Source: Isoetes taiwanensis
Taxonomy: Eukaryota > Streptophyta > Lycopodiopsida > Isoetales > Isoetaceae
Reading direction: 5' to 3'
NCBI GenBank assembly: GCA_021234155.1
Contig: JAJEKV010000006.1
Span: forward strand, 4,685,727 to 4,749,726
Length of the DNA: 64,000 nucleotides
Positions 23,785-35,467 of the stretch are shown piece after piece. Made by a program: the position numbers and the translations under genes. The notes beneath the pieces are model-generated. The model did not search any database, was not told the DNA's origin, and saw only the letters and a list, made by a program, of their open reading frames with translations. Positions within the stretch are counted from its first letter, which is position 1. Each line of letters begins with the position of its first letter.

Positions 23785-25120
23785 GATGCTCTCAGTCAAT
23801 TCTGTGACATAGCAGGAATGACAGTCAACCAGCAGAAAACCAAGTTGTTGCCAATCCTATCTGCGTAGCATGATATCCCAGGATATCCCAGACTTCTATT
23901 ACAGAGGACAAAGGATGGAAGTTGTAAGGACCTTTGAGTATCTGGGAATCGATTTCTCTGCTAACATGCTATGGGATGACTGTGTAGAAAGAAGGGTCAG
24001 CCCGGGATGGAAAGCCCTGTATGCAATGCGAATAGGCTGTCTGAGAATAGATCTTTGTGATTGGGCATGCAAAACACACTTGTTCCGAGCACTCGTGGAA
24101 CCAGTATTGTTGTATGGGATAGAGATCTGGGGGCCAACGATTAGCAAGGGTACTTGGGATAAGCTAGAGAGGGTGCAGAAGGCTTTCCTGACATACAGCC
24201 TAGGCGTCAAGGACACGGTGCCTTATCCAATTTTGTTGTATGAGACTGGCTTTTGGCCCTAGACGATACGCTATCTTGCAGGCACCTTACGTATTTCCAT
24301 AAGGTTGATGAAATGGATGCACAACGTCTTCCTCCCCGGGCTCTGTTATTGGCACAAGGGCCGCAACGTCTGAAGAGAGTATGGCAAGAGCATTGTAGGG
24401 GATGGTTCGCACGATGGTCCATAGACTATCAACACATTGTCGATATGTCGGATATCGCAGAGGCGGGGAGCTGCATTTGAATCTGGCGCTTTGCTTGCCT
24501 CTCTGTGGGATCGCCCACTCTTGCAAAGCCCAAAAGCGAGCACTACCACACACACGAGTCAATCCGTCGCATGAACATGGCCCCCCCGATTATCTCAAGG
24601 CACACATTTCCACCAAGAAACGAAAGAGCTATAGCTGCAATAAGGACATGGTCCCACCATCTCCGAATTGAGACGGGCCGGGGTACCTGGATGGAGGGCG
24701 GGGAATCCTCCCAAGATGAGAGATTATGCTAGTCTTTGTCACATGCGATAGTAGAAGATGAACACCATGCTCTACGAATGCCCAAAGATATGCACATCCG
24801 GAGCAGCTCATGCCAATCTCAGATGCTCTGAGATAGCAATTCACCAACTGCTGGCTTCGCCAATGGTGGCACGTCTTGCATCCTACATTCTGCAAGTCTC
24901 CACCGTCAGGGAGTCCCTCACAGCACAGGGAATTTGAGCGCCCGAATAGGGCCTCTCAACGCCTACTACAAGGGTTTTTCCTCCCACACGGGGGGTTTTT
25001 TCATCCCAGTGGTAGAGACACATTGTACAGGGTTTCTGTGGTTTTATTTTGTGTTTGGAAACTTTCCGCTATATTGTAAAACCGTCTCATAGGCCAATTG
25101 GTCTCCGTAGACGTTAAAAT
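23785..25120 (+). mobile_element. LINE C1, 3' part with conserved 3' end
   Basis: The frame resumes with DALSQFCDIAGMTVNQQKTK and continues with VVRTFEYLGIDFSANMLWDD, VSPGWKALYAMRIGCLRIDL and THLFRALVEPVLLYGIEIWG. This is the C-terminal region of LINE ORF2 beyond the reverse transcriptase. It then breaks into several frames up to about 24900. The 3' untranslated part has a C/G run hairpin (AGGGTTTTTCC ... GGGGGGTTTTTT) and ends with the hairpin at 25083-25113. A tail repeat is not evident. Confidence 0.85.
25083..25113 (+). other. LINE 3' two-stem hairpin (C1)
   Basis: Outer stem CGTCT/AGACG and inner stem AGGCC/GGTCT around an AATT loop. The same structure with different bases ends LINEs A, B, C2 and C3. 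In LINEs such 3' hairpins are bound by the element's own reverse transcriptase; that role is inferred here. Confidence 0.7.
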
Positions 25121-26618
25121 ATACTTCCTTCAGCAAGCTTTAGTTTCTCCAGCAAGACACATGGTCATTTAGAAAATAAAATGTCAACATGATGAGACTC
25201 CTTGGCAACCATTTAACTGGACAGACCTACACTTTGATCTCAGATAATTTGAGAAGATGAATATATAGAAGCACCCATCATCCGAGATTTCTGGATTAAT
25301 TGACAAATTCAAATTGAATTCCTTATCTGTATATTGAAATTACAAAACGCACCTTGATTATGCATTTGAATCGTACACATGATTTCTAGAACATATTCTA
25401 TATAAACTAGCCTACTAATAAGTGTGACTATCTCATGTCATCTTTATATAGAATTGATGGAAGATCGATTATGATGCAGTAAAACATGATGCAAATGATA
25501 TGAAGCTATATCAAGCATGTTGCATATGCTAGATCAAAAAAATGGAATGCTGCAAATCTAAGTAGGGGTAAATCTTCATTTTTATGTTTAGAAGCTTAGA
25601 AAGAGTTCAAGTACCTCATCATTTATAGGTCATTCTGGAGATTGACTTCACCAAATAATCGACTTCATTGAATCTCTATAGTATTATGTTGTTGCTAGTG
25701 AAGCACATGCATAAGACATCATTGCGATCCGTTTCTTATGCATAGTAGCTTTCATAATGCCTGATTTATGCATGTAACACTGAGATTGAAACTATTAAAG
25801 ACAACAAAGAAGAAGGCTGACCAAACAGAAGGGCTTAGAAAGGAATGCTACCTCTACAATAAACATGAAATCTACAGACCATAAATGGAATGGACGAATC
25901 TCCTAATTAGATCAAGTCCCCTTCATTTATCGATATCGATATGCACTAAAGAAAGGAGAATTTCATCCATAAAAAAAGCATAAGAAATGACACCTCTAGC
26001 ATAAATAAAATCAAATTATGGAGTGCTTCACGTCCAGTGGAATCATCCTAAACCAACCCTTTAAAGCTAAGAATGACATGTTGCTCCTTTTTGCACTGCA
26101 TTAAGAAACAAACCAACAAATATTAGGTATCGTCATGAGTGATAGGGCACTGAATTAAAAAGTAAACTTTACAAAACTTCGCCAGCAGGACGCCAAGTAA
26201 AGGTCAGTTATTTATTTTACACATAAAAACATATGTTCTTCATGCATATAAGATCAAATAACGATAAGATCGTACCCTCTTTCTAGATGTTTTGCTGCAA
26301 AGACGCATCAAGGAGTACCGAAATTCACCAGGATATGAGCAGAAATATGAGCACAAAATGGCATATAAGAAAGAAAAGGAAAGAATGATTTGTTGAAAGA
26401 ACACATGTTGCCGCCTAAACCACTCAAAACTCCATACCCAACTGACATGGAAGCGAGATTCACCGCCCCTCCGGACGTTTCATAACACAAGAGGAAAGGG
26501 GAAAGATAGCCCGAAAAAGAAGTTTGGCCGGAAAACTTTTTTTGGCTCCTGAAAAGTCACACCTGAAAAGGCACACCCGCAGGAAAGAGAAAGCCCAAAA
26601 ACATTTTAAGTAAGTAGA
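25121..26618. other. Intergenic AT-rich sequence, no supported gene
   Basis: No open frame longer than about 60 codons and no recognised motif on either strand. It may be unique spacer or very old transposon DNA. Confidence 0.5.
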
Positions 26619-26650
26619 CTAGTAAATGTGTGCCCGGCGTTGCCGGGCTT
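26619..26650 (-). mobile_element. 3' end of a second Helitron (minus strand)
   Basis: Read on the minus strand: hairpin GCCCGGCAACGCCGGGC, then ACACATTTA and CTAG, with T following. This matches the 3' end at 13461-13488 in structure and partly in sequence (core GC-AACGC-GGGC). The element body should lie to the right of 26619. I cannot find a convincing 5' end; it may have been lost or displaced by LINE A. Confidence 0.7.
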
Positions 26651-26937
26651 ACGTCGTCCTGGCACGTGATGAAGAAGAGGCAGACGGGGAGAGCGAGGCT
26701 ATATCCCAGAAGCTGTTCGACAGCCAGCTGGCAAGGCTTGCCAGGGGACTTAATCATGAGAAACCACCTGGGGCCTGCCACATGCTCTTATCTCGTGCAG
26801 AAAATGGTACTGCTAGGAACAGGAGTGTTTGATTACTTCTCCTGTGGTTCGTTTGGCCGAGCTGCATTGATCCATAAGAGATTTTGTATTGTGTTCGAAA
26901 GTGACCCGGTTAAGCGGCAGTGCCTATAGGGCATTAT

Positions 26938-27217
26938 TGGTAGGCTTGACCGCCTCCTGAATCCCATCATCGCAGCAGTTCCTGTGACAGAGAGACAAGG
27001 TGTTGTTGTTGAAGAAGCTGTAGATCCATCAAGTCAAGTGATACCTGAAGATGAACCCGATGTTGACTATGATGTGATCAAGAATACAGAATTCAATCTG
27101 GACATTCTTGATGATCCCAATTTCATTGCCACAGGGTTCGAGACCTTTCAAGGAGATCCTATGGGTGCTTCTTCTAGCCATGGCACTGGCACTGGGGAAC
27201 CTGATCCTGCTGAATAG
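26938..27217 (+). CDS. Acidic C-terminal protein fragment of unknown function
   Basis: An open frame reading IGRLDRLLNPIIAAVPVTER then EDEPDVDYDVIKNTEFNLDI and ending GTGEPDPAE before TAG. The tail is strongly acidic. It lies within the presumed body of the second Helitron but on the opposite strand. No family recognised; it may be the end of a transposon protein. Confidence 0.35.
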
Positions 27218-27514
27218 CCTGAATTCTCTCCAGAATATAATGTAAATTGTACAATAATACTTTTGTAAACAGATTATCTCTTCCAAGTCCTTGCCTGTTG
27301 CGGCAAATTTATGGATATGCAAATCTATGAATATAGAAATTTTTACTGATTTTTGTGATCTGATGTTTCTTTAGCTTCATTATATGCATTGTTAGTATTT
27401 TTAATGGCGCCAATAAATGTCACTTTAGATACATATTTTTGCCAAATGGCGCCATAATTGCTCAAAAACTCGTCATAAAATGGACTAAAAAACATTTTCG
27501 TTCCTAATTGGAAT

Positions 27515-27936
27515 CATGAAATTTCTCATTTTAATGAAATTGTGCTTATTATTGGGAAAAAGAAACCATTATGCACTGCGTTTGTAGATTTTAGTAAAGC
27601 CTTTGATACGGTGAGTAGGGAACATTTATGGAATCGGCTGGTTGAGTTAAATGTACCCAAAGAGTTAAGACATGCGGTAGGGAACCTCTATGAAAAAGTA
27701 CTTATTCAGCTTTCATTTCCATATATTAGCGAGCAAATAGTAGAAAACAACATAGGAGGAAGCGGGGGGTGTCCCCTCTACTTCACATTGTTTGGACTTT
27801 TCATAGACCGACTTTTGAAAACCGGATTGAACGCATCTTTGGGGATGACACACCAGTATCTAGGTATGTGGTTTTGCTCTTACTGTATGCAGATGATGTG
27901 GTTTTGCTCTCACGTCGCGTAAGTGGATTACATAAG
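27515..27936 (+). mobile_element. LINE A, 5' part: reverse transcriptase
   Basis: LCTAFVDFSKAFDTVSREHL, WNRLVELNVPKELRHAVGNL and TLFGLFIDR are L1-like reverse transcriptase blocks. The YADD box follows after a small frame change (TATGCAGATGATGTGG at 27885-27900). 5' truncated: the match begins at about 27515. The frame stops at 27936 (after GLHK) where the LTR retrotransposon is inserted, and resumes at 49948. Confidence 0.85.
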
Positions 27937-28526
27937 TGTTAGTCCTGTGCCTCACAGTGCAGGGACTATTCATCTCATCTGACGGACCAAGTCAAGCTCA
28001 AGGATCCACGCAGGCGCACGGTCAGTCGTCGTCCAGGCCCAATGAAGACCAAGCCGCGGACCCGCGCCAAAGCTGCGTCCCGTCAACAAGAGGCGGCGCT
28101 TAGACAAGTGGCGACCCGTCACCGCCAGCGTCGGCGTCGGCGTGATTCTAGGCACTTCAAGAGGCACCGCCAACATTCACCGCAAATCGGGCCTCCTTCC
28201 GAGTCGACACCCGAGATCGGTCGAGTGTCTATATTGGGCCAAAGGCCATTGTACTATATATATGAGTAGAGCTAGCACATGAGTAGAGAGACGAGTTTTG
28301 AGTTTTGTCTCTTTTCAGTCTTCTCTCGATTGCGAGAGCTCATGTATGTTCATCATTGATATCAAGGAAGCTTATCATTTTCCTCTCATTGTTCTCCTTT
28401 GTTCTGTTTTTCTTCTTCTTGTTCTTTTCTTGCAAATCCCGCGTGACATAGTCCCCGGTTCTCTGTTAGATCCAAGGGTCCTCCACGGGGCTGTCTTGCG
28501 GCGTTCCCGAACCCGGACCCCAAACA
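27937..28526 (+). repeat. 5' LTR
   Basis: 590 bp, TGTTAG...AACA. It carries a TATA-like stretch near 28254 and a CT-rich stretch downstream. The second half is almost identical to the 3' LTR; the GC-rich first half differs by many 1-4 base indels. Confidence 0.9.
28254..28264 (+). promoter_or_regulatory. TATA-like box in the 5' LTR
   Basis: ACTATATATATG in the middle of the LTR, where LTR promoters usually sit. The same sequence is kept at 49667-49678 in the 3' LTR. Confidence 0.5.
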
Positions 28527-28535
28527 ACCGCCGCC

Positions 28536-30540
28536 GTGCGGGTGCGATTCGATCCTCATTTCTTACATGCGCCATGCGTCCAAAACTTCCGCGCCCGGAA
28601 GAACTCCTTTCTCAGACGGCATCTCGCTTGGAGCGACATCATCGAAGGGAAGCTGTTCGCGACATGTATGGATCAGCTTACGACATTGAGGGCGGCCACA
28701 TTCGGTCTTAGGCTCAGTCGGCGCCACCCACCCCTCGTGTCCTGTCTCGTCCCAGTTCCCCGCCCCAAGCGTGCAAACATTGCTCACAGCCTCAGTCACC
28801 TCATCACTATCAGGAGCCCTATCAGGCTCAACCTTCTCAACCTTACTTTCATACCCCTGATCATGCCTACATTCATCACTCTTCAGGCCATACGCCTCTT
28901 CCTTCACAACCATCATCTCCCCCGGGTGGGCAGGGATATCCACATGTCTCTTTTGCGCCTACCCAGGAATTTCCTTTCCCTACATTTCCCAACACTCTTC
29001 CTGTTTACAACCTTACCGACCTCAAAACCAATGATCAGGCACCTCCAGTACCTCCACCTCCGCAACCCCTTCATCAGGGTCTTTCAGGCACCATGCCACC
29101 GCCAACTCCACCTCAATATCCTCACTATCATGTTCCTGTCCAGCCCAGCACTTTTACCTCTACCTTTCAGACCCTTAAGCTGACTTATCCTACCTTTGGC
29201 AACACAAAAGGCAAACCCTTAGACCAAAGTGCTCAGGGCCACATGGAAGAATTTGAGGCTCTGGCTGTCCTGAATGGTCATGCGCAACCTCAACTGAAAT
29301 TCCACATCTTTTCCACCACACTGCGTGGCTCCCCTCATCAATGGCTCATGTCCAACAAAAGCCACTGGAAACAAGATTGGTCAGAAATGAGAACTGCTTT
29401 TCTTTCTCACTATGGGACCACGGATGATGATCAGCTTCATCTCAAGCAACTCAATGACCTTCAACAAGAGCCCGCGAAGTCTGCCAGGATTTTGCGGATC
29501 GACTTCACATTACGCTCCGACAAACTCAAGGAGTACCCCACCTGAGGCGGATCTTGGTCTGGTTTCTCCAAGACTTCCTCCGGCTATCCGACTCATGGTG
29601 AATACCAAGAAGACCTTGGAGCGGGGGCTATCGATCTTGTCAATCACTTTCGATCAATGTTTCCTCCCGTGGCGTGGCTCTTCGGGGAGCTCCCTTTCAT
29701 TCCACCCGTCATGGTTCCCCGGGCTAACATTCAACCTCAACACGCCAATCCGCCGCCTTGATCGGATCTGGTGCCATATCACGCAAATATCAAGGCCACT
29801 TGGCGAATGAGTGCAACTCCACCAATGGCCCGCCTCATTGTAAAAGATACAACATGTGCAATCATGCCCACGGAAGAGTGCACTTTCGCACCCATCCTAC
29901 ACCTTTCCGCAACAAGATGGTTTATCAAGTGCAAACCACACCTCGGCACCAATGCCCAATATCAGTGACCACCCTTTGCGGTACAACCCAATCAACTCTA
30001 TCAGCCAGCGGGGAGCAACAGCGGGGACCCAACACCGTCGTCCTTTTGATCCTTGGCTTCGGTGTTATCAACATCACGAATGGGGTCATACCACCACGGC
30101 GTGTCCTCAACTTCCACAAGTTCGTGCGGCTTCACGGCACAAATCCGGACCACATCGGTGCGCCTCCGCGGCCTACCAACTCTGGATTGCTAATGGCAAA
30201 CAAGGCCAGGCGTCTGTTCTTCCGGAAGCCACCTCGCGCCCTCGGCAATCCACGCTATCAACCAGCTCCTGCCAATCAACCTCGGATGGATCAACAAGCC
30301 GGGGAAGAAATTTTTCGGGCTCTTAATCCTCCAGTCCAGCCATCAAATTGGGTTGGTTTGGTTTCCGCGCCCGAACCAGATGCGTCCGTCCCTTACCCAT
30401 TATTCCTAATGGTGCGCAACTTTGCCTTTCTTTGTCGACACCATACCTCATGAAGAAGAAAAAAAGTTCACTTTGCACCTTGACTTGGAGAAACTCATGC
30501 CGCATGTCATGCCTAAAGTTAAGCCAAAGCATTACGAACC
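28536..30540 (+). pseudogene. gag region, frame-broken
   Basis: The first ~500 bases encode a Pro/Ser/His-rich leader in shifting frames. The capsid-like retrotransposon gag domain is clear at 29171-29545: LDQSAQGHMEEFEALAVLNG, FHIFSTTLRGSPHQWLMSNK and DWSEMRTAFLSHYG. A zinc knuckle lies at 30063-30104, reading CYQHHEWGHTTTAC. The usual second Cys of C-x2-C-x4-H-x4-C is His here. Gag builds the particle and binds the RNA. At least four frame changes separate these parts. Confidence 0.8.
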
Positions 30541-30577
30541 TCATGCAAGGCTGCTTTGAAGGCCGCCGCGTTGGCTA

Positions 30578-31402
30578 ATGTTCATGCCACTACTCGAGCT
30601 CAACAAAGACAAAGAAGCCCTTCCGTCTCAACCTCCACGCTCTCGGACATATCCAAATATAGCTGCCGAGGTTGACCTACTCAAAGAAGTTGCTGCTTCA
30701 TTACCACGCACTCCAGCACCTGTGGATCCTGCAGATCTTTTTTCTCATGTGCCTCTGGAACTCCAAGAGGAACTAGCAAAAATCAAAATTCCTTTAAGTT
30801 TGGCCACAATTTTGAAACTCTGTCCTGCTCTCAAGGACCAGTTACCACTCCCGACTGTTTTGGTTGGGGCTGTTGCTACCTCTACTCCCACGGTACATGC
30901 CACGGTGGGCAATCAACAAGTCAATCATGTTCAAATTGACGGAGGTAGCGCGGTCAATCTCATCACAGATAAACTCCGCAAACAAATGGGCATCAAACAA
31001 CTCTATCGTGCCCCATATGACATCAAATTGGCTAATGGCCATATCACGCGACCTCAAGGCGTCATGCCTCTTCTTCACATCAACATTGGTGATCTCCGAT
31101 TCCCCTTGGAATTTGGTGTTTGGAAGGCTGGAGAAGATCCAGGTGATTATGAAATGTTGGTGTGGAGACCTTTCTCCGCCAGGGCCAAGAGTATCCATTC
31201 TTTGGGCCCGGGATCGGAGTTAGTCATCACGAGATGGTCACCTCAATGCCACCATGGACTTGGAAACGAGGCAAAATCATTTCCGTCGACAATGCTGAAC
31301 CCTCTCTCTCGAAAACCGAGGTCGAGGGGGCGCCCAAAATATCTATCAAGTTCGGGCTCCACTGCGAAGTGCGCCTCGTCATCCTACCCCGAATATCTTT
31401 GA
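30578..31402 (+). pseudogene. Aspartic protease region
   Basis: A 274-codon open frame. The catalytic block reads VQIDGGSAVNLI (Asp at about 30938), a D-G-G-S variant common in plant Tat/Athila-type elements where others have D-T/S-G. It continues with YDIKLANGHITRPQGVMPLL and FPLEFGVWKAG, then loses the family match near 31190 where the frame shifts. Upstream, PVDPADLFSHVPLELQEELA is a gag-protease linker. The protease would cut the gag-pol polyprotein. Confidence 0.75.
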
Positions 31403-31949
31403 TTCTTGGGGAGAAATGACCCTTGATCGGGACCCGGTGCCGTGGCTGCTTTGCTTGACCCTTACGGCTCCTTGCAATCGAATTCAACGGGTTGATCACT
31501 TTTCGGATGTGGAATCTCCTGCGGCTCACGTAGATGTCCACCTTTGTCATGGCGCAACCTCAGCTTGTGAAACTTCAAAGAAACCTCTCTTTTCACCACC
31601 TTGCAGTGCCACGCATCTGTTATGCTTCAACCTCCTGCGCACACATTGTCCGGAACCGCGGAAGTGATACCCCATATTCAGGACTCACGAAGTCGAGATC
31701 GTGGGCGTAGGCAACAATCGACTGTCGCCTTGCTTGCCAATCTTCCAACCCCCTATCGTAATAGGGTCGTCACGCTTTTCAAAAGTTCAAACACATTTTA
31801 GCACCGGAGCTCTGAGATCTTGAGGAATCAACAAAGCCTTGGGGGAACTCACCATTCCTACCAAATCGGATGCCGTCCGGTATAGCAACGACGATGCCGG
31901 CTCAACCCCAATTACCGTGATCGTCAAAGGAAATTGACAAACTCCTTCT

Positions 31950-32640
31950 GCGGGTTTGATCTATGAGGTCAAACATTCGAATGGGTGAGCCCCATCGTCA
32001 TTGCACTCAAACACAATGGTAAGATCCGGCGTTTGCGTGGACTACCGAAAACTCAATAAGGCCACGGGCGTGATCATTTTCCACTTCCCTTCACGGACCG
32101 GGGTTACGGAAGAGGTCATTTGGACATGAGATGTACTCCTTCATGGATGGTTTTTTACGGCTACAATCGGATCTCAATCAAAGAATCTGATCAACTCAAG
32201 ACTACTTTCACCACCCGTGTAGGTACTTTTTGCCTACAAGGTGGTTCCTTTTGGCTTATCAAACTCTCCATCCACGTTTCAACGCATCATGCTCTCGGTT
32301 TTCATGATTTTTATGAAGGAAAATCCCTTCTTACAAATTTTTCAAGATGACTTCTCGCCTCTCTGTTCCATGGCTGACCATTTGGATAAATTGGAACTTC
32401 GTCTTTTCGAAATGTGATGAGTCGGCATTAGTCTCAATCCGGAGAAATGCACCTTTTGTGTCACCTCGGGTGTTACTGTTAGGACACGTTGTCGATGGCG
32501 GTATCACCACGGATCACGCCAAAATCGGTTATGTGCTCAAACTCAAGCACCGGCCAATATCAAGGAGACACGCTCTTTCACGGGTAAGGTCAATTATTAC
32601 TCCACCTTCATTCTGGACTAGCGACCATTGCAGATCCCAT
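31950..32640 (+). pseudogene. Ty3 reverse transcriptase region, heavily broken
   Basis: Pieces in order across three frames: VDYRKLNKAT (about 32038), GYNRISIKESDQLKTTFTTR (about 32160), a VVPFGLSN block (about 32240), a degenerate active-site region (about 32335-32350, with QDD in place of YxDD), and LNPEKCTFCV (about 32435). KVNYYS at about 32588 starts the connection domain. The order and spacing fit Ty3 reverse transcriptase. It cannot be translated in one frame, and the catalytic box is altered. Confidence 0.75.
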
Positions 32641-32671
32641 TCATAAACTCACGGGTGATGAATCCACGGGC

Positions 32672-33136
32672 TTGGAATTCCCGGGCGGATCTTTGCTTTC
32701 AACGATTGAAGCTTTTGCTTACTCGGGCCCCGGTTCTTGTTCCTCCTCAATGGGACAAGCCCTTTTATGTTCATGTCGATGTCTCGGCGTTTGCTATTGG
32801 GCTGTTCTTTCTCAAGAATATGATGCGCTGCTTGACAAACCAAACCGTCGCCGGCCGAAAACTCAATTCTGGCGGCGCAACTATTCTGCCCGCAGGCGTG
32901 AAGCTTTGGGTCTCATTTTCTGTGTCCAACGCTTCCGTCACTACCTTTTGGGCAATCAGATCAAATTCTTTGTTGACCACCAAGCACTCCTTTATTTGAT
33001 CAACAAATCCACGTCCACGGGCCGCATTGCTCGTTGGGTCCTTCTTCTCCAAGAATTTGCCCCTTTTGAAATTGTTCACAAGGCCGGCAAATCTCATGTT
33101 GTCCCGGATTATCTTTCACGCATCCACCACGGATGA
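32672..33136 (+). pseudogene. RNase H region of the Ty3 pol
   Basis: An open frame reads EALGLIFCVQRFRHYLLGNQ, KFFVDHQALLYLINKSTSTG and FEIVHKAGKSHVVPDYLSR. These are the central and C-terminal blocks of Ty3 RNase H; the V-D-H-x-A-L and H-x-x-G-x-x-x-x-x-x-D-x-L-S-R patterns are clear. The first part (FYVHVDVSAFAIG) sits in a different frame at about 32764. Confidence 0.85.
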
Positions 33137-33249
33137 TCCCTCCACTTTGGAGTCTCGGGCGCCTTTCGGCGCTCAACTCTTTTTAGTCACGGCAACACCA
33201 CATTGGTTCCATGACTTTCAGCAGTACCTCCTCACAGGGGCTCTTCCAC

Positions 33250-34470
33250 CAGAGGACATGACGCTCTCTCATGCCAAAACGACAATCCCGTCGTTATCAA
33301 TTTCTCCGCGGACGTCGTGACTACACCATGGTTGCGGGACATCTTTACAAAAGGGTAAGGATACCATCCTTCGGCCAGCGTGTTCTACCTCATGAAGTTC
33401 CGGATATTGTCCGAGAAGCTCATCAAGGGGCTAGGTGGTGGTCATTTTCATGGTGACACCACGGCGCAAAAATCCTTCTAGGCGGGTATTTTTGGCCCCG
33501 CTCTTCAAAGCACCTCATACGTGTGATGCTTGCCCGGTGTGGGGGCTGAACCCGACCCGTGGCGCTCTTCCCTTGGCGCCCGTTAAGCCCGCGCCACTTC
33601 CCTTCAACAAATGGGGAATGGATTTTTGTGGGACCCATCGATCCTCTGCCGCGGCACACCCGTGCCGCTACGTTCTCCTTCTCCGCTTCTCGCTCACTAA
33701 ATGGGCGGAAGCTTGCGCACTTCCGGACAACAACTGCGGCAAGCACGGCCAAGGTCCTCTATCAACAAATTATCCGCGCGATTTGGCTGCCCCGCGGGCT
33801 GGTCGGTGATCGTGGTGTCCATTTATCAATCATACCATCAAGGGCTGGCGGATTATCTCGATACATCATCACAAGAGCACCCCTTACTATCCTCAAGGCA
33901 ATGGTTTGGCGAAAAGCACCAACAAAACTCTGGTCACAATTCTCAAGAAAATTTGTGGCGCTTCTACCATATTTGGCAAAACAAGCTTCCCTCTTTTCTT
34001 TGGGCTTACAATACTTGTTTCAAAATAGCTACTGGTCACACTCCCTTCAAATTGGTTTATGGTCAAGAAGCTCTCATGCCGTTTGAATACATCCTTCCAA
34101 CACTCCATTTTCAAGCTGGCTCTTGCCCATAATCCGCTTTCTTTGCACTCAAAAGAAAGGGTCTATCAATTGGAGCAGTTGGATGAAACTTGAAGGGATG
34201 CTTATATTCGTGTTCTTCATGGACAGCGGTTGCAAAAATCTCTACATGACAAGCGTCGAAGACAAAAACATTCAAAGAAGGAGATTTGGTTCTTCTTTAT
34301 GATTCTCGGTACAAAAATTTTCGGGTAAGCTTAAGTTTTGATGGCTTGGCCCTTATCAAATTGTTCAAGTGGTTCAACCCGGCGTTTTCCGGTTTGGCTG
34401 AGTTAGATGGAACTCCATTACCTACCTTTGGTTAATGGCTTTTCGCCTCAAAACATTTCATACCACAGCA
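33250..34470 (+). pseudogene. Integrase region of the Ty3 pol
   Basis: DYTMVAGHLYKRV opens the domain. A broken HHCC zinc region follows: the His-rich GGHFHG-like stretch is at about 33440 and the Cys pair near 33525. The core shows KWGMDFCGTH-like sequence (about 33610), LTKWAEACALPDNN (about 33690) and a GDRGVH block (about 33808), then LPSFLWAYNTCFKIATGHTP and FKLVYGQEALMPFEYILPT. The C-terminal tail continues to about 34470 in shifting frames (WLGPYQIVQVVQPG). No chromodomain signature is seen. The enzyme would insert the cDNA; this copy is defective. Confidence 0.8.
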
Positions 34471-34712
34471 AGTGAAAATAAACAAGCAGAATCTGTTCAA
34501 GGCGCCAAACACAACGAGATAGTGACTAAAAACGGCGGCATATTATATTATAGGTGGAAATTTTTACAAAATGTGGGCCTGACCCAGCTATTTCCGCTAT
34601 AGACGCGCCCTATATACAAAAACAGGCTCAAAGCCTATCTACTAAAAACTAAAGAAGAAAAACCCTCTACTCGGGTTGGGCTTGAGAGGTGATCTGAAGG
34701 AGGTGGTAGAGG

Positions 34713-35003
34713 TTACCTTTCGGGGGTCAGCGAAGGTGCAGAACCACCTCCATCCGTTGGTCTTAGGATCGGGATGTTCAGCCATCCCGGCACACCGAAC
34801 CATCCATTCTCGAGCCCACGATTGTGGCGCGCCCGAAGGTCGGACAATCCATCTTGCGGGTAATCCACTCCACGGCGGTTAGTGGGCATAGTGCGGTTCT
34901 CGTTCAAACGGCGGCGGCCATCTTTGGCGCCATCGGATGTCTTCGCTTCCTCCCGGTTAGTCTTATATAGCCAATCGAGGAACTCCTTGTCGGCGTGGAC
35001 CAA
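34713..35003 (-). CDS. Possible antisense reading frame after pol
   Basis: A 96-codon minus-strand frame, VHADKEFLDWLYKTNREEAK then GAKDGRRRLNENRTMPTNRR. It looks more protein-like than the overlapping plus frames. Some plant Tat-group elements (Grande, for example) are known to carry an antisense frame between pol and the 3' LTR. No domain recognised; it could also be chance. Confidence 0.3.
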   Translation of the reverse strand: MVHADKEFLDWLYKTNREEAKTSDGAKDGRRRLNENRTMPTNRRGVDYPQDGLSDLRARHNRGLENGWFGVPGWLNIPILRPTDGGGSAPSLTPER

Positions 35004-35467
35004 TAAAAACTTCGCCAGCGTGTTTACAATGCAAAATTTGTTTCTAAAGCGAGAATCTTTTCTCCCGCCGCATATCTCGCCATGGTACCCTCTGACACAT
35101 TCGTTTTAATGATATCCCACTTCGAGTTGCCAGCATTAAATGCCATTGCTTCTTTTCATACCCGTCAAACATTAATATGTGTCCTTTGGCCACCTGTCAC
35201 ATCCGATCATTCTCTCACGTCTCATCTCCACCGTTCATTGCTTCTCCCTTTGTTGTTTGGGGACTTAGCCAAAAATTTTGCCTCTCCATCGCCTCCTTGG
35301 CATCTTTCGACATCTGGCACCATCCATGGTCGCTGTTTCGCCCTCATCATACCCCTTCGCCTCCATTTGCGCGCCCTAAACCTTTTCGACCCTCTGCGCC
35401 TTCGTCCTCCGTTCTTTGCCTTCGTCCTCCGCCTTTGAATCACTGTTCTTTTCCGCAAATCTTTGCC

